A stretch of DNA of 64,000 nucleotides from contig CM121341.1 of assembly GCA_051530055.1 (NCBI GenBank), positions 16,926,001 to 16,990,000 on the forward strand, written 5' to 3'. Every line of letters starts with the position of its first letter. Within the stretch, counting starts at the first letter, position 1. The notes beneath the pieces were generated by a model that worked only from the letters and a program-made list of their open reading frames with translations, was not told the origin of the DNA and searched no databases. This DNA comes from Neoechinorhynchus agilis. Its lineage: Eukaryota > Acanthocephala. The translations under genes were made by a program, and so were the position numbers. Of the stretch, positions 33,310 through 45,564 are shown piece by piece.

Positions 33310-34930
33310 CATATTTGCATAATGTAAAGGGGATTGCTTAATTCTCTGATTGCGAGATGCAATGACTCAAATGGTAGCCAAGTTATGTCTCTTGATGTTG
33401 TCTCGCTCTATGCGAACGTCGACAATGAGGGAGCGGCATGTGTACTTGAAAAGCGGCTGAATGAGAAAGAGGACTTAAATATATTCGTAATGCTACCGAC
33501 GGTCGCATTTCATTTTCGATATAACGACCGATGTTACAGGCAAATCCGTGGACTGTAATGGGAAACAGCCTTGCTACCGTCTTGGAAATGCAGTACAAAT
33601 TCTCGCATGTAACGCCGAGCCAAATTTATCTCCATTATGTGGATGATGTGTTGTTCACTTGCAGCGAGGATTGTGAGGTCGACGACAATGAAAGGAGGTT
33701 GAATTCGATGGATCCTATTGAAGGGAATAAGGTGACGCGAGACAAACCGTCGGATTATCTACCATCTCTCAATTTGTACTTCAAAGTTAATGACATCACT
33801 GATTTCAGCTGGTTTCGCAAACCATGGCGATAGACAGGGTGAACGAAATTTTCGCGGATAATGGATATACACATAACGATATCATGCGATCCCAGCAGCG
33901 GTGTGAAAGAGGTGAAACGAAAAGATGATCGTTCACACAATCGATATGGAGGAAACCCGATTCTCAGGATATATCCACAGAAGTGCGCCTACACTTAATC
34001 GAATTCTGTCGAGAATTGGACATCATAAAGCACCGGAAGCATGCCAAGCATCGTTCATTGAAGTGTACGCACACACCAGGGAAAATTATGGACACAAATG
34101 ACCGACAATGTTCGATTTGAACGCGTAGCTTCGTGGTCTACAAGATTACCCGCGAACGATGTTTTGCCGATGACAATTGCGGGGTCATCTACATCGGGAA
34201 AACTGAACGGCCTTTTGAATCAACGTGTGACGCCACGCCACGGATAAAGTACCACTCAGAGTACCACAGCTAGCCAAGAAGTAAAACTCTCCATGCGACT
34301 TAGGCTTCTGACCAAGGGCACGGAGGAACTATCTAAACATCGTTACGCCCGCCTTCAACAATTGCACGAAAGACCCCCCACGAAGCGAGCATCAGTGAAC
34401 TACACTAACGATGTAACGAATGAGATGATCCACTCGATTATGAAGACCAATGTTTGAGTTCTGTTGTACAATAATAAAGGCAAATATTTTCAAGCGTAAG
34501 GTTAGCAAAATACATTGCGCTCAATGTGATCAGGTGCAAAACAGACAAACGACGTAGGACATTTGGAGGAGAATCGTCCAACATAAACCGGCCTGTCGCC
34601 GTTTCGAACATGCATTTGTCATATCGAACCATCAGGATACTATGCAACATCGCGCAGATTTTCATGGCATGTATTTTGTAGAAAATGGGCCAAATCTTGG
34701 AATAGGGCTTGCTGTTGAGGCCTTAACAAAACTTTTGTTTAAAACTACCCACCAGCGACCTGTTAATAATAAATGAAAAACATTACACAACGAAGAGGTA
34801 CGAGCGGGCATCCGTTCTCGAACCTCGGGAATGGCGATCCTGCGCACTCGATCTATACAATACAAAACAATTAAAACTTTTTAGATGACTGAAGAGGTGA
34901 CGCTTCTTCGCGAAATATTTCACATCAATA
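33310..34930 (+). mobile_element. Penelope-like element, copy A, with 3' hammerhead-like motif
   Basis: Plus-strand pieces in changing frames give PLE RT and endonuclease landmarks: MSLDVVSLYANVDNEG (motif A, 33,380), MGNSLATVLEMQYK (33,558), LHYVDDVLFTC (33,630; catalytic DD kept), WFRKPWR (33,812), then NCGVIYIGKTERPFEST (34,178; GIY-YIG) and the C-terminal LSKHRYARLQQLHERPPTKR (34,335) ending at 34,458. The 5' half of the RT is absent. A 3' UTR-like stretch ends with a hammerhead-like motif at 34,885-34,922 (CTGAAGA, GAAA 23 bases later, TATTTC, AATAAAA). Inactive. Confidence 0.85.
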
Positions 34931-34959
34931 AAATATATTTTATCCGACCTCATAGACCA

Positions 34960-36110
34960 TTCACTACTCCTCCAGGCCTGTTCCTATTTCGGTTTAAGCT
35001 CGTGGCCGATCCACTGGCCGGCCTGTTATCTTCACAATCGCCAACAATACTTTCAGTGCCTGGCTACCTTCTCGATCACCCAATAATCCACCAAAGGCGT
35101 ACTTCAAGGTGCCGCCCTGCTTCCACTTGTTTTAATATTTTCTTAAACGAACTTAAACCCTTCTTCACTAAATCACCCCCACCTCTCCCCCCCTTAACAT
35201 CTAAAGAAATCAATCATCCACATCAAAGATTTCTGCACCGACCAGAAACTTTACCTGAATTCTCTAAATGCTTCGAAATGATCCCCTCAATTTTATCCGA
35301 TCTTCCAAATGGCATCCGACGAGACAACTCCCTCAGACCTATAAAATTTACCTCCTCAAACGCTTACGCCTTTAGGAGCCCCTTTGTCAGATCTCCAAAT
35401 TTTACTACAGCTTTATTAAACCTTCCATCACCTACGGTTACCCGGTCTTTTGCAACCTATCCTAATCTTAAATCCGTCGTCTTGAAATGTTTCATAAAAA
35501 AGTTTCTAAAATTTGCACAGCTGACTTTCCCCCTCTCACCGAATGGATTGATACTATTTTCATAAAACAATCAAAACGCCTCAACCCTACCACCACAATT
35601 TCTACCACATTTTATTCCTTTTTCACATGAGAACAACACTCGCAATCCCAATTAATTTCATCCTCGCTCTACCTCCGCTTCGTTTTCCATACTGTTTAGT
35701 ATTCGCGGATTTCATAAACCGAAATGAACTTGAGGAAAAACCAACCTCACAAGCTCTCCTGCAAACAATAACCACTAACTTTCTCAACCCGATTGGAACC
35801 GTAATCCACTCCAAAATAAACAACTACATTCGCTCTTCTGCAAACAATAACTGCCAACTTTCTCAACCGGACTGGAACCGTCATCCACTCCAAAGAACTA
35901 CATTTAAGGCACCTGTTTAAGGATAAAACGTGTTATTGTTATAAGCCTTCACCAACTATCCCAGCCCGACCAGAATCGTAATCCACTCCGAAATAAACAG
36001 CCACCTCGCCTTCAAGGAACCTCTACAGAACTCGAGTGTTCGCAAATTCGAGTGTTCACGAGGATCCATAGGTAGACGGTTCCTCTTATTTGTTCAAGAA
36101 TAAAACCTAT
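34960..36110 (+). mobile_element. CR1/jockey-like LINE fragment, copy A
   Basis: Mixed plus frames give an RT motif-B-like stretch (LLPLVLIFS, decayed from the QG...LFNIFLND block at about 35,120) and the RT C-terminal block with TFPLSPNGL at 35,520, all full of stops. The sequence is C-rich and matches the style of the fragment at 38,083-38,960. It ends with short direct repeats (TTTCTCAACC...GGAACCGT) at 35,790 and 35,858. Coding open frames here are by chance. Confidence 0.55.
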
Positions 36111-36284
36111 TATTATCACCGCCACAATTCAAACTTTATCACCTCGAAAGATTTTCTCTCTATGATTATTAAACGCTGGGTAAGCGGCCGAAATTGAACA
36201 CCTTTGATTTATTAAAATATATTTCGGCATAAGTTTTGCATCTTTCGTATCGGTAATGGGGACTATAGCCCTATTGATCCTAAG

Positions 36285-37104
36285 ATGAATTTTCCAATGT
36301 TCATGCTGCACCGTATTGGATTTCGAATTCTATTAAAAAGTACACGACCTTCGATTATGCATTGTGGACCTCCACCGTTCGCTTTCTACTGCACGAAAAT
36401 GCTCACAAAATCCAGTATATTGACTATTCCCAACGCGCTATCTGTAGCCCGTTTGGCTATTTCACCGTATATCGGCTACCTTGTCGCTTACGATCGATTC
36501 GAGACTGCAATCGCGATCACGATTGCGGCTTCGGTTTCTGATTTTCTAGATGGATACATCGCAAGAAAGGGGCACTCCAGTCATGTTGGAAAAATTCTAG
36601 ATCCATTAAAATGAACGATTATTGATTTAGTTCTTGTTGTATAAGTAGTCATCCGCTTCTGAGCAAGCGTTTTCGTTCACAAAAATCAACTAATTTTTCA
36701 TAATGTACAAACTCAATAATCGTTCAGTAGCAGATAAGGTTCTCGTGACTTCTCTTGCCCTTGGATTTCACTCGTGCTGCCTTGGATTTGAACTAATGCC
36801 AACATGGCTAGCATCAATCATAATCGGTCGAGATATTATTCTAACAACAGGAGCCGTGGTTTTAAAGACGGCTTCAACTGAGCCACTTGACGTACAACCC
36901 AGTTTTCTTTCAAAATTCAATACCGCACTTCAGTTGTCTTATTTTTGCCTGTGCTTATTAGCATCGCCCATCGAATCAACAAGGAGTTTTTTCATCTCTG
37001 ATACGGGACACAAGATGTTTCTATGTTTTCATGGTGCTCTCTCAATAACAACAATCGGTTCTGGATTACAATACGCTTTTAAACCTGGACTTGTCCGTCG
37101 ATAA
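36285..37104 (+). CDS. CRLS1: Cardiolipin synthase (CMP-forming), copy A, split by a TA-flanked insertion
   Basis: Mitochondrial inner-membrane enzyme joining phosphatidylglycerol and CDP-diacylglycerol. Segments 36285-36608 and 36730-37104 together make 232 aa. The CDP-alcohol phosphotransferase motif D-x2-DG-x2-AR...G-x3-D-x3-D is present as Asp86, Asp89-Gly90, Ala93-Arg94, Gly102, Asp106 and Asp110, but 121 bp separate Asp106 (LDPL) from Asp110 (ADKVL). Read straight through, the first part stops at LDPLK. Several membrane segments follow, including ALQLSYFCLCLLAS. The N-terminus is Arg/Ser-rich, like a presequence. The interrupting DNA has no GT-AG ends. The gene is either dead by insertion or depends on unconventional removal. 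Confidence 0.85.
36609..36727. mobile_element. 119-bp TIR element with TA duplication inside CRLS1, copy A
   Basis: TGAACGATTATTGA at 36,612-36,625 is perfectly inverted at 36,713-36,726 (TCAATAATCGTTCA). TA flanks the block on both sides (36,607-36,608 and 36,728-36,729), as for Tc1/mariner-type MITEs. Removing the element plus one TA restores CCA TTA GCA GAT AAG, that is P-L-A-D-K, the expected motif. No GT lies at the left boundary, although TTCAG at the right resembles an acceptor. Confidence 0.75.
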
Positions 37105-37171
37105 ATCGCTAGGTGAATTTTAGAATATCACGAGTGCATATTTCCATATACGTCGTAAAAACTTACAAACA

Positions 37172-37495
37172 ACCTTGATAAAGGCACAAGATTGTGCCGA
37201 AATATCGGATTTAATGAAATTACTTCAATGTTTCCGCCATTAAAAACAATTGTGTGATCTCTTAAGTATTTACAGCAAAAACAACCTTGATAAAGGCACA
37301 ATATTATGTCTACGAAATATCGGACCTTATAAATTACTTCATTTTTTCCGCTATACGAAAACATGAATATCGATAAAAAAATCCTTCAAGTTAGTCAAAG
37401 TATTATTTTGGTGACAATAATCCCGGTAATAGCATATTTGATTTTGATTTATTGGAAATATTTCGCGAGGCGACCTCGCCTCATCAACAATGACT
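37172..37495. repeat. Cluster of hammerhead-like motifs, copy A
   Basis: Two plus-strand copies lie at 37,172-37,212 (CCTTGATAAA, GGCAC/GTGCC stem, GAAA, TATC, GG) and 37,281-37,325 (decayed). A minus-strand half-foldback at 37,440-37,495 contains the GCGAGG/CCTCGC stem and GAAATATTTC. In unit 2 the same half is part of a full palindrome. Here its partner is replaced by sequence from another foldback. Confidence 0.6.
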
Positions 37496-38082
37496 GATAA
37501 ACCAGTTTCTATTTTTATAAATTGAATACAATCCAAGATAAAATATATTTAAATCTTCTGAATGGATGATCGTTTTGACCAATTCTTGCATTTCCCTTGA
37601 TGTATGGATAAAACAACGTAATAATGAATGATATCATCCGATCATAATCTCCCGGATGAAACATGTTTTATTGAGATATTTCGTGAATAAGTGGACATAC
37701 GGTCCAAGCTCTTCGGCAATGGTGATCATCGGAAACCCGAGCCATTTTATTGAAAAGCGATCCAGAATTAGGATAAAAACATCTCCATTAAAAATATTGG
37801 AAATTGTAACGATATGGAAATCGTTGAATTTTTTAAAAGGTTAAAAAATATAATTTCTGATAATTTTAGACAAGAAGGTAAAATCGCACAGAGTAAAAAT
37901 GTACAATTAACAATGTGAACTAGCAGTTGACCAAAAAACGTCAATCTTCATCGAAAGAAACTAAAAGACCGATTTTCAATTGTTGTAATTTTTCTCAATA
38001 AAAACCTTGATAGAAAGGTGCATGTTTATGCCGAAATATCGGATTCAATAAATTACTTCAATTTTTCGGTCATAGGAAAAAC
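37496..38082. other. Intergenic, no gene seen (copy A)
   Basis: AT-rich sequence with a PLE-like tail at 38,003-38,050 (ACCTTGATAGAAAGGTGCAT, then GCCGAAATATCGG and AATAAAT). No supported gene. The duplicate is 56,353-56,938. Confidence 0.4.
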
Positions 38083-39428
<1,346 letters not shown>

Positions 39429-39749
39429 CAGATTTTAAATTTGAGGTTCAAATCGTCCGAAGTAAATTCGGTCGTAAGAAGATAAAATGTATTTAAAAGA
39501 TTTATCTTCACTCACGGGAAGCCGTACTTTCTACGACTTCAATCTTCGTTTTTCAGTCTTATTTGCGCAGTTCACCTTTTGAATGAACGACGTTTCTTCA
39601 ACAGAATACGATCCCGAAACAATGAAATGAGCTCATCTGAGTGCTCACGCTATTTCCGTTGTTCGCATTTTTGAAATGTTTATATTTAACTTGGAGTCGC
39701 CCGTTTTGCCACCCATATTTTTGCAAAGTTAGAGTACGGAAATTATACA

Positions 39750-39914
39750 ATGGAATTTTTGCTGAAACTAGTTACACCAATATTCGAACCATGGTCACTG
39801 ACCGTAGATGTCATTCACTCATTTGGATCAGATCTTATCGACTTTTTTCACGCCGTCATGGAGGACACGGCTGCAGCTTTTAACGACACTTGGCAGAGGT
39901 TTACGATGGCCTAA
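39750..39914 (+). CDS. Candidate 54-aa protein, copy A
   Basis: ATG at 39,750 opens MEFLLKLVTPIFEPWSLTVD, followed by an amphipathic stretch (DFFHAVMEDTAAAFNDTWQR). About 960 bp downstream (40,815-40,910) a diverged copy of the same DNA is present (ATCAGATTTAATAGATTTTC against ATCAGATCTTATCGACTTTT; SAKAFKKMWDD against TAAAFNDTWQR), now with stops. A gene-like unit that was tandemly duplicated and lost one copy is a reasonable reading. No family is recognised. The duplicate ORF is at 58,794-58,958. Confidence 0.35.
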   Translation: MEFLLKLVTPIFEPWSLTVDVIHSFGSDLIDFFHAVMEDTAAAFNDTWQRFTMA

Positions 39915-40259
39915 TCGAAGTTCGATTTACTGATCATTTAATATTTGTTTGTGTTTAAATGTCCGTGAGATTTCGGTTCGAAAACGTAGATGATTTTACA
40001 TGGAAATGATTTCACACCACGATTCGTCCAATTTTTAGTTGGCTGTAGTTGCTCCAAATAATCATTATCTTTGTTCGATTTGGACTTTAGAGCAGCGCAT
40101 AATAATGATTTAACTTTAAGTGAAGCATTCTTTAAAAGCTTTATGACTGAGCAATAATTAAATACGTCTTCAGTAAAGCCAGAATGTGCTTTAGAAAATA
40201 TTTATTATAAATATATTTTTAAGGTTTGCATCTGGCGTAAAAATTAAAAGAATTTATTG

Positions 40260-40340
40260 CTTTCAATATTTCGGCACAATCTTGTGCCTGCAAACAACCT
40301 TGATAAAGGCACAATTCTATGCCGAAATATTGGAATGAAT
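40260..40340. ncRNA. Inverted pair of hammerhead-like motifs, copy A
   Basis: A minus-strand half (CAATATTTCGGCACAATC) faces a plus-strand copy (CCTTGATAAAGGCACAATTC, then GCCGAAATATTGG and AATAAAT). Core changes (TTGATAA for CTGATGA) make cleavage doubtful. The duplicate is at 59,304-59,384. Confidence 0.5.
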
Positions 40341-42746
40341 AAATGCATTTAATTTTTAGGCCAGGTACAAACAAATATATTTTTGTGCTTATTGACAAAA
40401 CAGGCTTCCGCTTGCTTTTCCCTGCCTTTTAAACCTTCCATTGTTTCTGAATCGATTGGAGCACCTTAAAATATTTTTAGAATTAAATGCATCAATACTT
40501 CCATAATTCACCAGATCACCTTCAAGCTGCATACAATTGAAGTTGTGAACCAAAAATAAAGGCTCCAATTTAAAATCAAAATTTCGTGTAAAATTAACCA
40601 ACCCAAAGCATTATAATAAGTCAAGTGATGTAAAAGATGGATTTTAAGTACACTTTAAGCAAGTTCCATTTTTCTCTGTAATGTTTACGCAGTTCGCCTG
40701 TCAAACGAACGACAATTCCACCTTTTGAAAATAACCTGAAACGTAAAAGTAAACTCAGCTCACGTTAATATTCAAATAGGATTCACCCATCTTTCACATC
40801 GGTCTCACTCATTTAAATCAGATTTAATAGATTTTCTTCATAAAGTTATGGAAGTCAGCGCCAAGGCGTTCAAAAAATGTGGGACGATGATCTGAAGCCA
40901 TTTTAGGCTGACCAAAATCTAGATCTTAAACGCCAAAGGTATCAATTGAATAATAATCAAATGAAAGACCGACGACTTGCTTTAAACCGCTGCAGTTCGC
41001 GATAAAATTCATGACTTGATTTCAAGTCATATTATACTTTTACGATGAAAAGATACCTTAAAGTATCATTCACGAATTTTAGTTAAGAATGTTTTCCAAT
41101 GCACCACCTACTTAGAGCGTAAAAAAACGAAATCATGACAAGTGAAAATAACTGAATTTCCGAACTTAGAAAATTCGTCCACTGGTATTCGAATCTATAA
41201 CATTTTTAAAAGCGCAACGCAATTTCTGCAAAATCTCGAGAACTCCGGTGCGCTTAAAAGAGAAATCATTTTTAGACATAATAATACATATTCGCATTTT
41301 GCCATTTAGAAAAATCAAAGTTTATTTTTGTCTTTGGAATAACATTACAAATGCTAACTGTCTCTGCGTTTAATCTTCCAAATAAAAAACTACTTTTTCT
41401 TTGCAGAAAAGGATGTTTTTATTGTTGTGGATAAATCCCCAATGCTAAAACTCGTTATTTATAAAATAATCAACGAAAAGAAACAATGGGAAGTTTTGTC
41501 AATAAATCGTTTTATTTTTCGTTTTCCAAGTATAGTAGAACTACTTTTTGTTGCAAATGAATTTTACGTTCCTTACCGGTTTTGTAGATTCTGTTCTACA
41601 ATTTTCCATTCATTTTTCGCATTAATTTTTATTGTTAAAATTGTTAATAATGGTTACGTGGATTTAAAGGAAACACGATTTTTTTGTCTTAGAGTTTATT
41701 GAACCGGTTTTAGGGATCACTGTACGAATATATTTAAACATTGTCGTATTATCTGGGTGCAATGATTGTGAAATAATCTTTGCATCGAAAATTGAGGTTT
41801 TCTATTAATTTTTTAACAATTTAATGCAGATATATATATTGAATCAATACAATTCGAAGCTTAACTGCGGCGAAAAGAATTGTTTTTATAAATGGACAAT
41901 TCTTTGCGCTAAAATTTGTCGATGCCGTCATTTTAAGTTTGAATTGGATAAAAACGCATTTAGAACAAACCACGCGCTATTTTCTAAAAATAAAAAGGAA
42001 TCTGTCGATACGCGAGATACCGGATTAATTGATTGAATTTGGTTTTTTCATTCAGAATATTCGCTATGTAAGTGGGAATTAAGCTGAAGGTCACCCTCCA
42101 GCTTTTAAAGATTGAATCCATTGCTCCGATGAAGCCTCACAGCCCTAGTTCTAAACTAATCTTGCGAAATACTATTGTCAGCCGCATGATTGATCAAGTT
42201 TTGCTTTCGAAAATTTTTTTTAGCATTTTCGAGCCTCCGCCGTCTTACGGCTTAGGTTCAGGAATTTTTTAATTGTTTTATTTCCACAATCTCAAGTTCC
42301 CTTGACTCGTTGTTATTTAGGTCGCTTATCAACATCCACGAGGGATTATTGAAGAAGAATGTACACTTCGACTAATTGAGTCAGTCATTTTATCAATTCG
42401 CTTGTTTTTGCTAAGGAAAATACAAGAAACCCCGTGATTTTCCCGAAAGAAGTTTCAAATCGCGTGTATAACTGAAATATTTTCAAGGATCAAAAGAGTT
42501 TCTGACGAGTGCAGTTCTTTTTCCTAGTGCTACATTTCCTTTAAAATCTTAAATTGAGACCAAAAGCTGATGATCCGAGAACAGGGACATTCCTCCTTAA
42601 AACATTAGGCTGGTTGTGCAACGGGGGGGGAGCGCTGCATCCGACCTATTGACCATTACAAAATGGACGGCAAAACGGCGATTTAATGATTAAAATAAAC
42701 GCCAATAACGCATGAAACTACATTCCCGTCATTTTGAAACATTCAG
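40341..42746. other. AT-rich region with no supported gene (copy A)
   Basis: 2.4 kb without a convincing gene. Visible items are the dead relative of the 54-aa ORF (40,670-40,910); open frames at 41,427 and 41,824 that are only AT-rich; a minus-strand hairpin at 42,225-42,262 (CCTGAACCTAAGCCGT then ACGGC and GAAAA) reminiscent of the hammerhead family; and a small RLE-LINE scrap at 42,568-42,640. The duplicate is 59,385-61,789. Confidence 0.4.
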
Positions 42747-43651
42747 ATGAGCTCTTGCGTGTTCTACAAATTCCGAAGCGACCTCAATTACGAGTCCTTG
42801 ACATTTGAAGGGATCTCGATGACCGTTGGAGAATTTAAGAACACTTTAATGAAAAAGATAGGAATGCTCAAGCACGCCTCCGATTTTGAACTCGTCTTAA
42901 CAGACGCGCAGACGAACGAAGGTACTTTTTGAGATTTCATCTTTAAATAATAAAAAATCACTTTTTAGTGTACAAATACGGTAATCAGAAAATCCCGAAA
43001 AACTCTTGTATAATCCTAGCTAGAGTTCCATCTTACGGTGCCTCTCATTTGCCAATGAACTGTGAAGAAGAAAACGGACCCGGTGTTGCCGAAATCCTCG
43101 CTGCTGCCATTAAAGATCCTTATGAACTTAAACGAATCCAGGAACCACCCCCGAAAAGAGTTATTATAAAGCGACCGCGATTTGTTCCATTGGCCGGTCT
43201 TCACTTCATCAAGTGCAAAATATGTAATAAACTGATGTTGGACCCCGTGCAAACCCATTGTTGCCACGCCAACTATTGCGATTCATGTCTTGAACGATTG
43301 GAGAATTGCCCCGTTTGTGGAAAAGAGGAAATGGGACCATTTATTCCTAATCAGTTTTTAAGGCTAAAAATAAAGAATTTATACGCGATTTTAGAAGACA
43401 AGGAAGGGAACAAACAACTGCTCAAGAAAATCGATCCAATACTGGAGAAACTGCTAGAAGATGAAAAAAGCTTTAAATGCGTCTTCAAGGCTAATCTTTC
43501 TGTTGTTCTGAATGAAATCGAAATACCTGTTGGCAAGAATCGAAAACGGTCACGACCTCCATTATTGTCAGAAGAAGAGTTCAATGTTATTAAACGAACT
43601 AAATGTGAGTTGCAATGGAAAGTAAATGACCACTTACAGTGGATGTTGTGA
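42747..43651 (+). CDS. RBBP6: RBBP6-like DWNN/RING protein, copy A
   Basis: Exon 1 42747-42921 and exon 2 42969-43651 join across a 47-bp GTACTT...TTTTTAG intron to give 285 aa. Residues 1-75 are the ubiquitin-like DWNN domain (MSSCVFYKFRSDLNYESLTF, AQTNE, IPKNSCIILARVP). At about 150-190 is a RING/U-box-type finger (CKICNKLMLDP, CCHANYCDSCLE, NCPVCG). The CCHC zinc knuckle usually found between these two is absent, and so is the long C-terminal part, so this is a shortened member. RBBP6 proteins act in 3'-end processing and as E3 ligases; that role is inferred. The ATG directly follows ACATTCAG. Confidence 0.88.
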
Positions 43652-44030
43652 TTTTCATACAATACGTCGATTATGTCGAAAAATAAATCTATAGCTCTAG
43701 ATGATTTTGCAACTTGTCAAGGACATTATAAAAAAATTAAGTGGTATTTTACATGAATATGTGATGGAAGATTAAAATCGTTTATCTAGATATCCACAGC
43801 ATTCGATTTTTAATTGAATATACTTTATTAAAGATCCCACGGTATTTTAAAAACTTGAAGTTTTTTGGTCTACGTTTTTATCTAATGAGTGGTTCGGAAA
43901 ATCCCAATGGAGATATCTTCTCAATAGATTCTTATAAAATACGGATTCAATACAAGGATTATAATATTTAGACGAGAATATATTTTGAATTTAATAATAA
44001 AATATCAAGCCCATCTCCTATGCTTCAGAT
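43652..44030. other. Intergenic, no gene seen (copy A)
   Basis: AT-rich space between two convergent genes (RBBP6 plus, hypothetical minus). It presumably holds both 3' UTRs. No further signal. Confidence 0.35.
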
Positions 44031-44450
44031 TTATATATCCTTATCAATATTGTCACGTTCTTCTTTTAAACGTTTGGTCTTAAACCCGCTATGTTGATAT
44101 TTGTCCAAATTAGTTTCAGGGTCCTCATACTCTAGGCTTGAACAAAAAACATCATAGACGCGCTGTTGATTAAGTCCTTTGATGTTACCAAAGCATTGGT
44201 CAAGAAAATCGAAATCGTTTTGATTTAACATTTTTTTAAGCGGATATTTACTAAATTTCCTTATACGAACAACGGAAATATCGTTCTCATCGTCTCTAAG
44301 CGCATTCACTTTCCGAGACGGCATTGGAAGAAGACCAGAACGCTGAGCGTACAAGAGTCTTTGTCTTAGATGATCAAAACTAAATGATAGTGCATTAGAT
44401 TTCGATATCTCGTCAATACTATAACCAATTACATAATAGATTGATCAGGG
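44031..44450 (-). CDS. Hypothetical protein, last exon, copy A
   Basis: An open minus frame from about 44,450 to the stop at 44,031 encodes IDEISKSNALSFSFDHLRQR...SRKVNALRDDENDISVVRIR...LNQNDFDFLDQCFGNIKGLN...KRLKEERDNIDKDI. It has no ATG at its start (first internal ATG near 44,322), so it is probably a 3' exon whose 5' part is not identified. It is charged, with a helical C-terminus. No family is recognised. The duplicate is at 63,074-63,493. Confidence 0.4.
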
Positions 44451-45082
44451 AAGCTATAAGTGATCGAAAAGTATCTAGTGGCTATCGAAAATATTTGTTT
44501 TGGGAACTAAATAAATTGTCATGAGAGATCAGGGAATTTGAATAATAATAACAATAAAACGCCCAGATATCAATTCAATGGGTTAAAATCATTTAAAAAA
44601 GTAGAAGGAATATAATTATAAATTTTTCCCACATTGTAAAAAATAGATGGACTTTCGGTCCTTATTTTACTTTGTTTTAGTCAATTTAGAAATACTTTTG
44701 ATATTTCGTAAACTTTGTATAAAATTTGCAACTGTGTAAAATATCGAAAAAATCTAGGATAATATTAAACTAAATTTTACCATACTTCCACTTCTATGAA
44801 TTTTGCTCAAGACAAAATAAAAATATTCAGCCAAAGCGTATTTAAACAATGAAGATAAAATTGTGATTTGAATAATAAACATTATATAGGAAACGTTAAG
44901 TGCTTCAGTGCTCTTAGCATGAACAAATCCTTCAAATTCATATCGGTTCCAATGACAAATACCTTTGAAAAGCAAAGATCTGACCGAAAAATTCGCTTCC
45001 ACTGTTCAAACTAGCTCACGAATCTTAAGATGAGCAATCATTACTTTTCTGCGAGATACCGACGCAATGATTTTTCATAAAA
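44451..45082. other. Intergenic, no supported gene
   Basis: AT-rich. A minus open frame at 44,754-45,002 encodes a possible membrane stretch (SYIMFIIQITILSSLF) but has no other support. It could be an exon of the adjoining minus-strand genes. Unit 2 repeats it from 63,494 to the window end. Confidence 0.3.
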
Positions 45083-45511
45083 TTAAAATAGAAAATGAAT
45101 CTTTAACTCTAGAATTATAGGATCATTTCCTACGACAGTTCCATCTAATAGATTTTCCAATTGGCGAGAATTGAACAAACTCGACAGCAACGCAATGTTC
45201 ACGTTAGCATACTTTTTCCACTGTTCCATCTCTTCAGCTCCTCTTGAAGGATGAATAAGCTCAAGCCAAGTTAGAGGCGGCTTTATCAAAATTTGTCGTA
45301 TTTGATTAAGAGAAAGTCCACTTTGTTTCAAATGCTCGCTCATTTCAACCAACTGTCTCGGTTCACATCTTTGGCTTAATTTCGAAAAGTGATTATCCGT
45401 CAATGCAAATTGCGATTTAAGATATTCATTTTCGTTTACTGCTACATTGGTGCATTGTGCGACGAAGCGGTGTAACACTTTATGATTTAGACATCGAATC
45501 AGGAGCGACAT
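45083..45511 (-). CDS. Small, possibly mitochondrial protein (mTERF-like repeat?)
   Basis: 142 aa from the ATG at 45,511. The N-terminus is Arg/His-rich without acidic residues (MSLLIRCLNHKVLHRFVAQC), like a mitochondrial presequence. The middle has HLKQSGLSLNQIRQILIKPP, which resembles one mTERF repeat (L-x-x-x-G-L-x-x-x-x-I...L-x-x-x-P), but a single repeat is weak evidence. The ATG comes one base after TTTTTTTCTAG, and the TRAPPC3 stop lies only 53 bp upstream on the same strand. The pair therefore looks like an operon, with this as the trans-spliced second gene. A further 3' exon is possible. Confidence 0.45.
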   Translation of the reverse strand: MSLLIRCLNHKVLHRFVAQCTNVAVNENEYLKSQFALTDNHFSKLSQRCEPRQLVEMSEHLKQSGLSLNQIRQILIKPPLTWLELIHPSRGAEEMEQWKKYANVNIALLSSLFNSRQLENLLDGTVVGNDPIILELKIHFLF

Positions 45512-45564
45512 TCTAGAAAAAAAGAACAATATTTCTTGAGATTTAGTAGAGAATGCGATCGCTT

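Noticed and set aside
34885-35565. 226-aa open frame downstream of the PLE (and its duplicate at 47,411)
   Set aside because: It starts inside the hammerhead-like motif and runs through LINE sequence; the composition is C-rich LINE debris and the real RT pieces lie in other frames.
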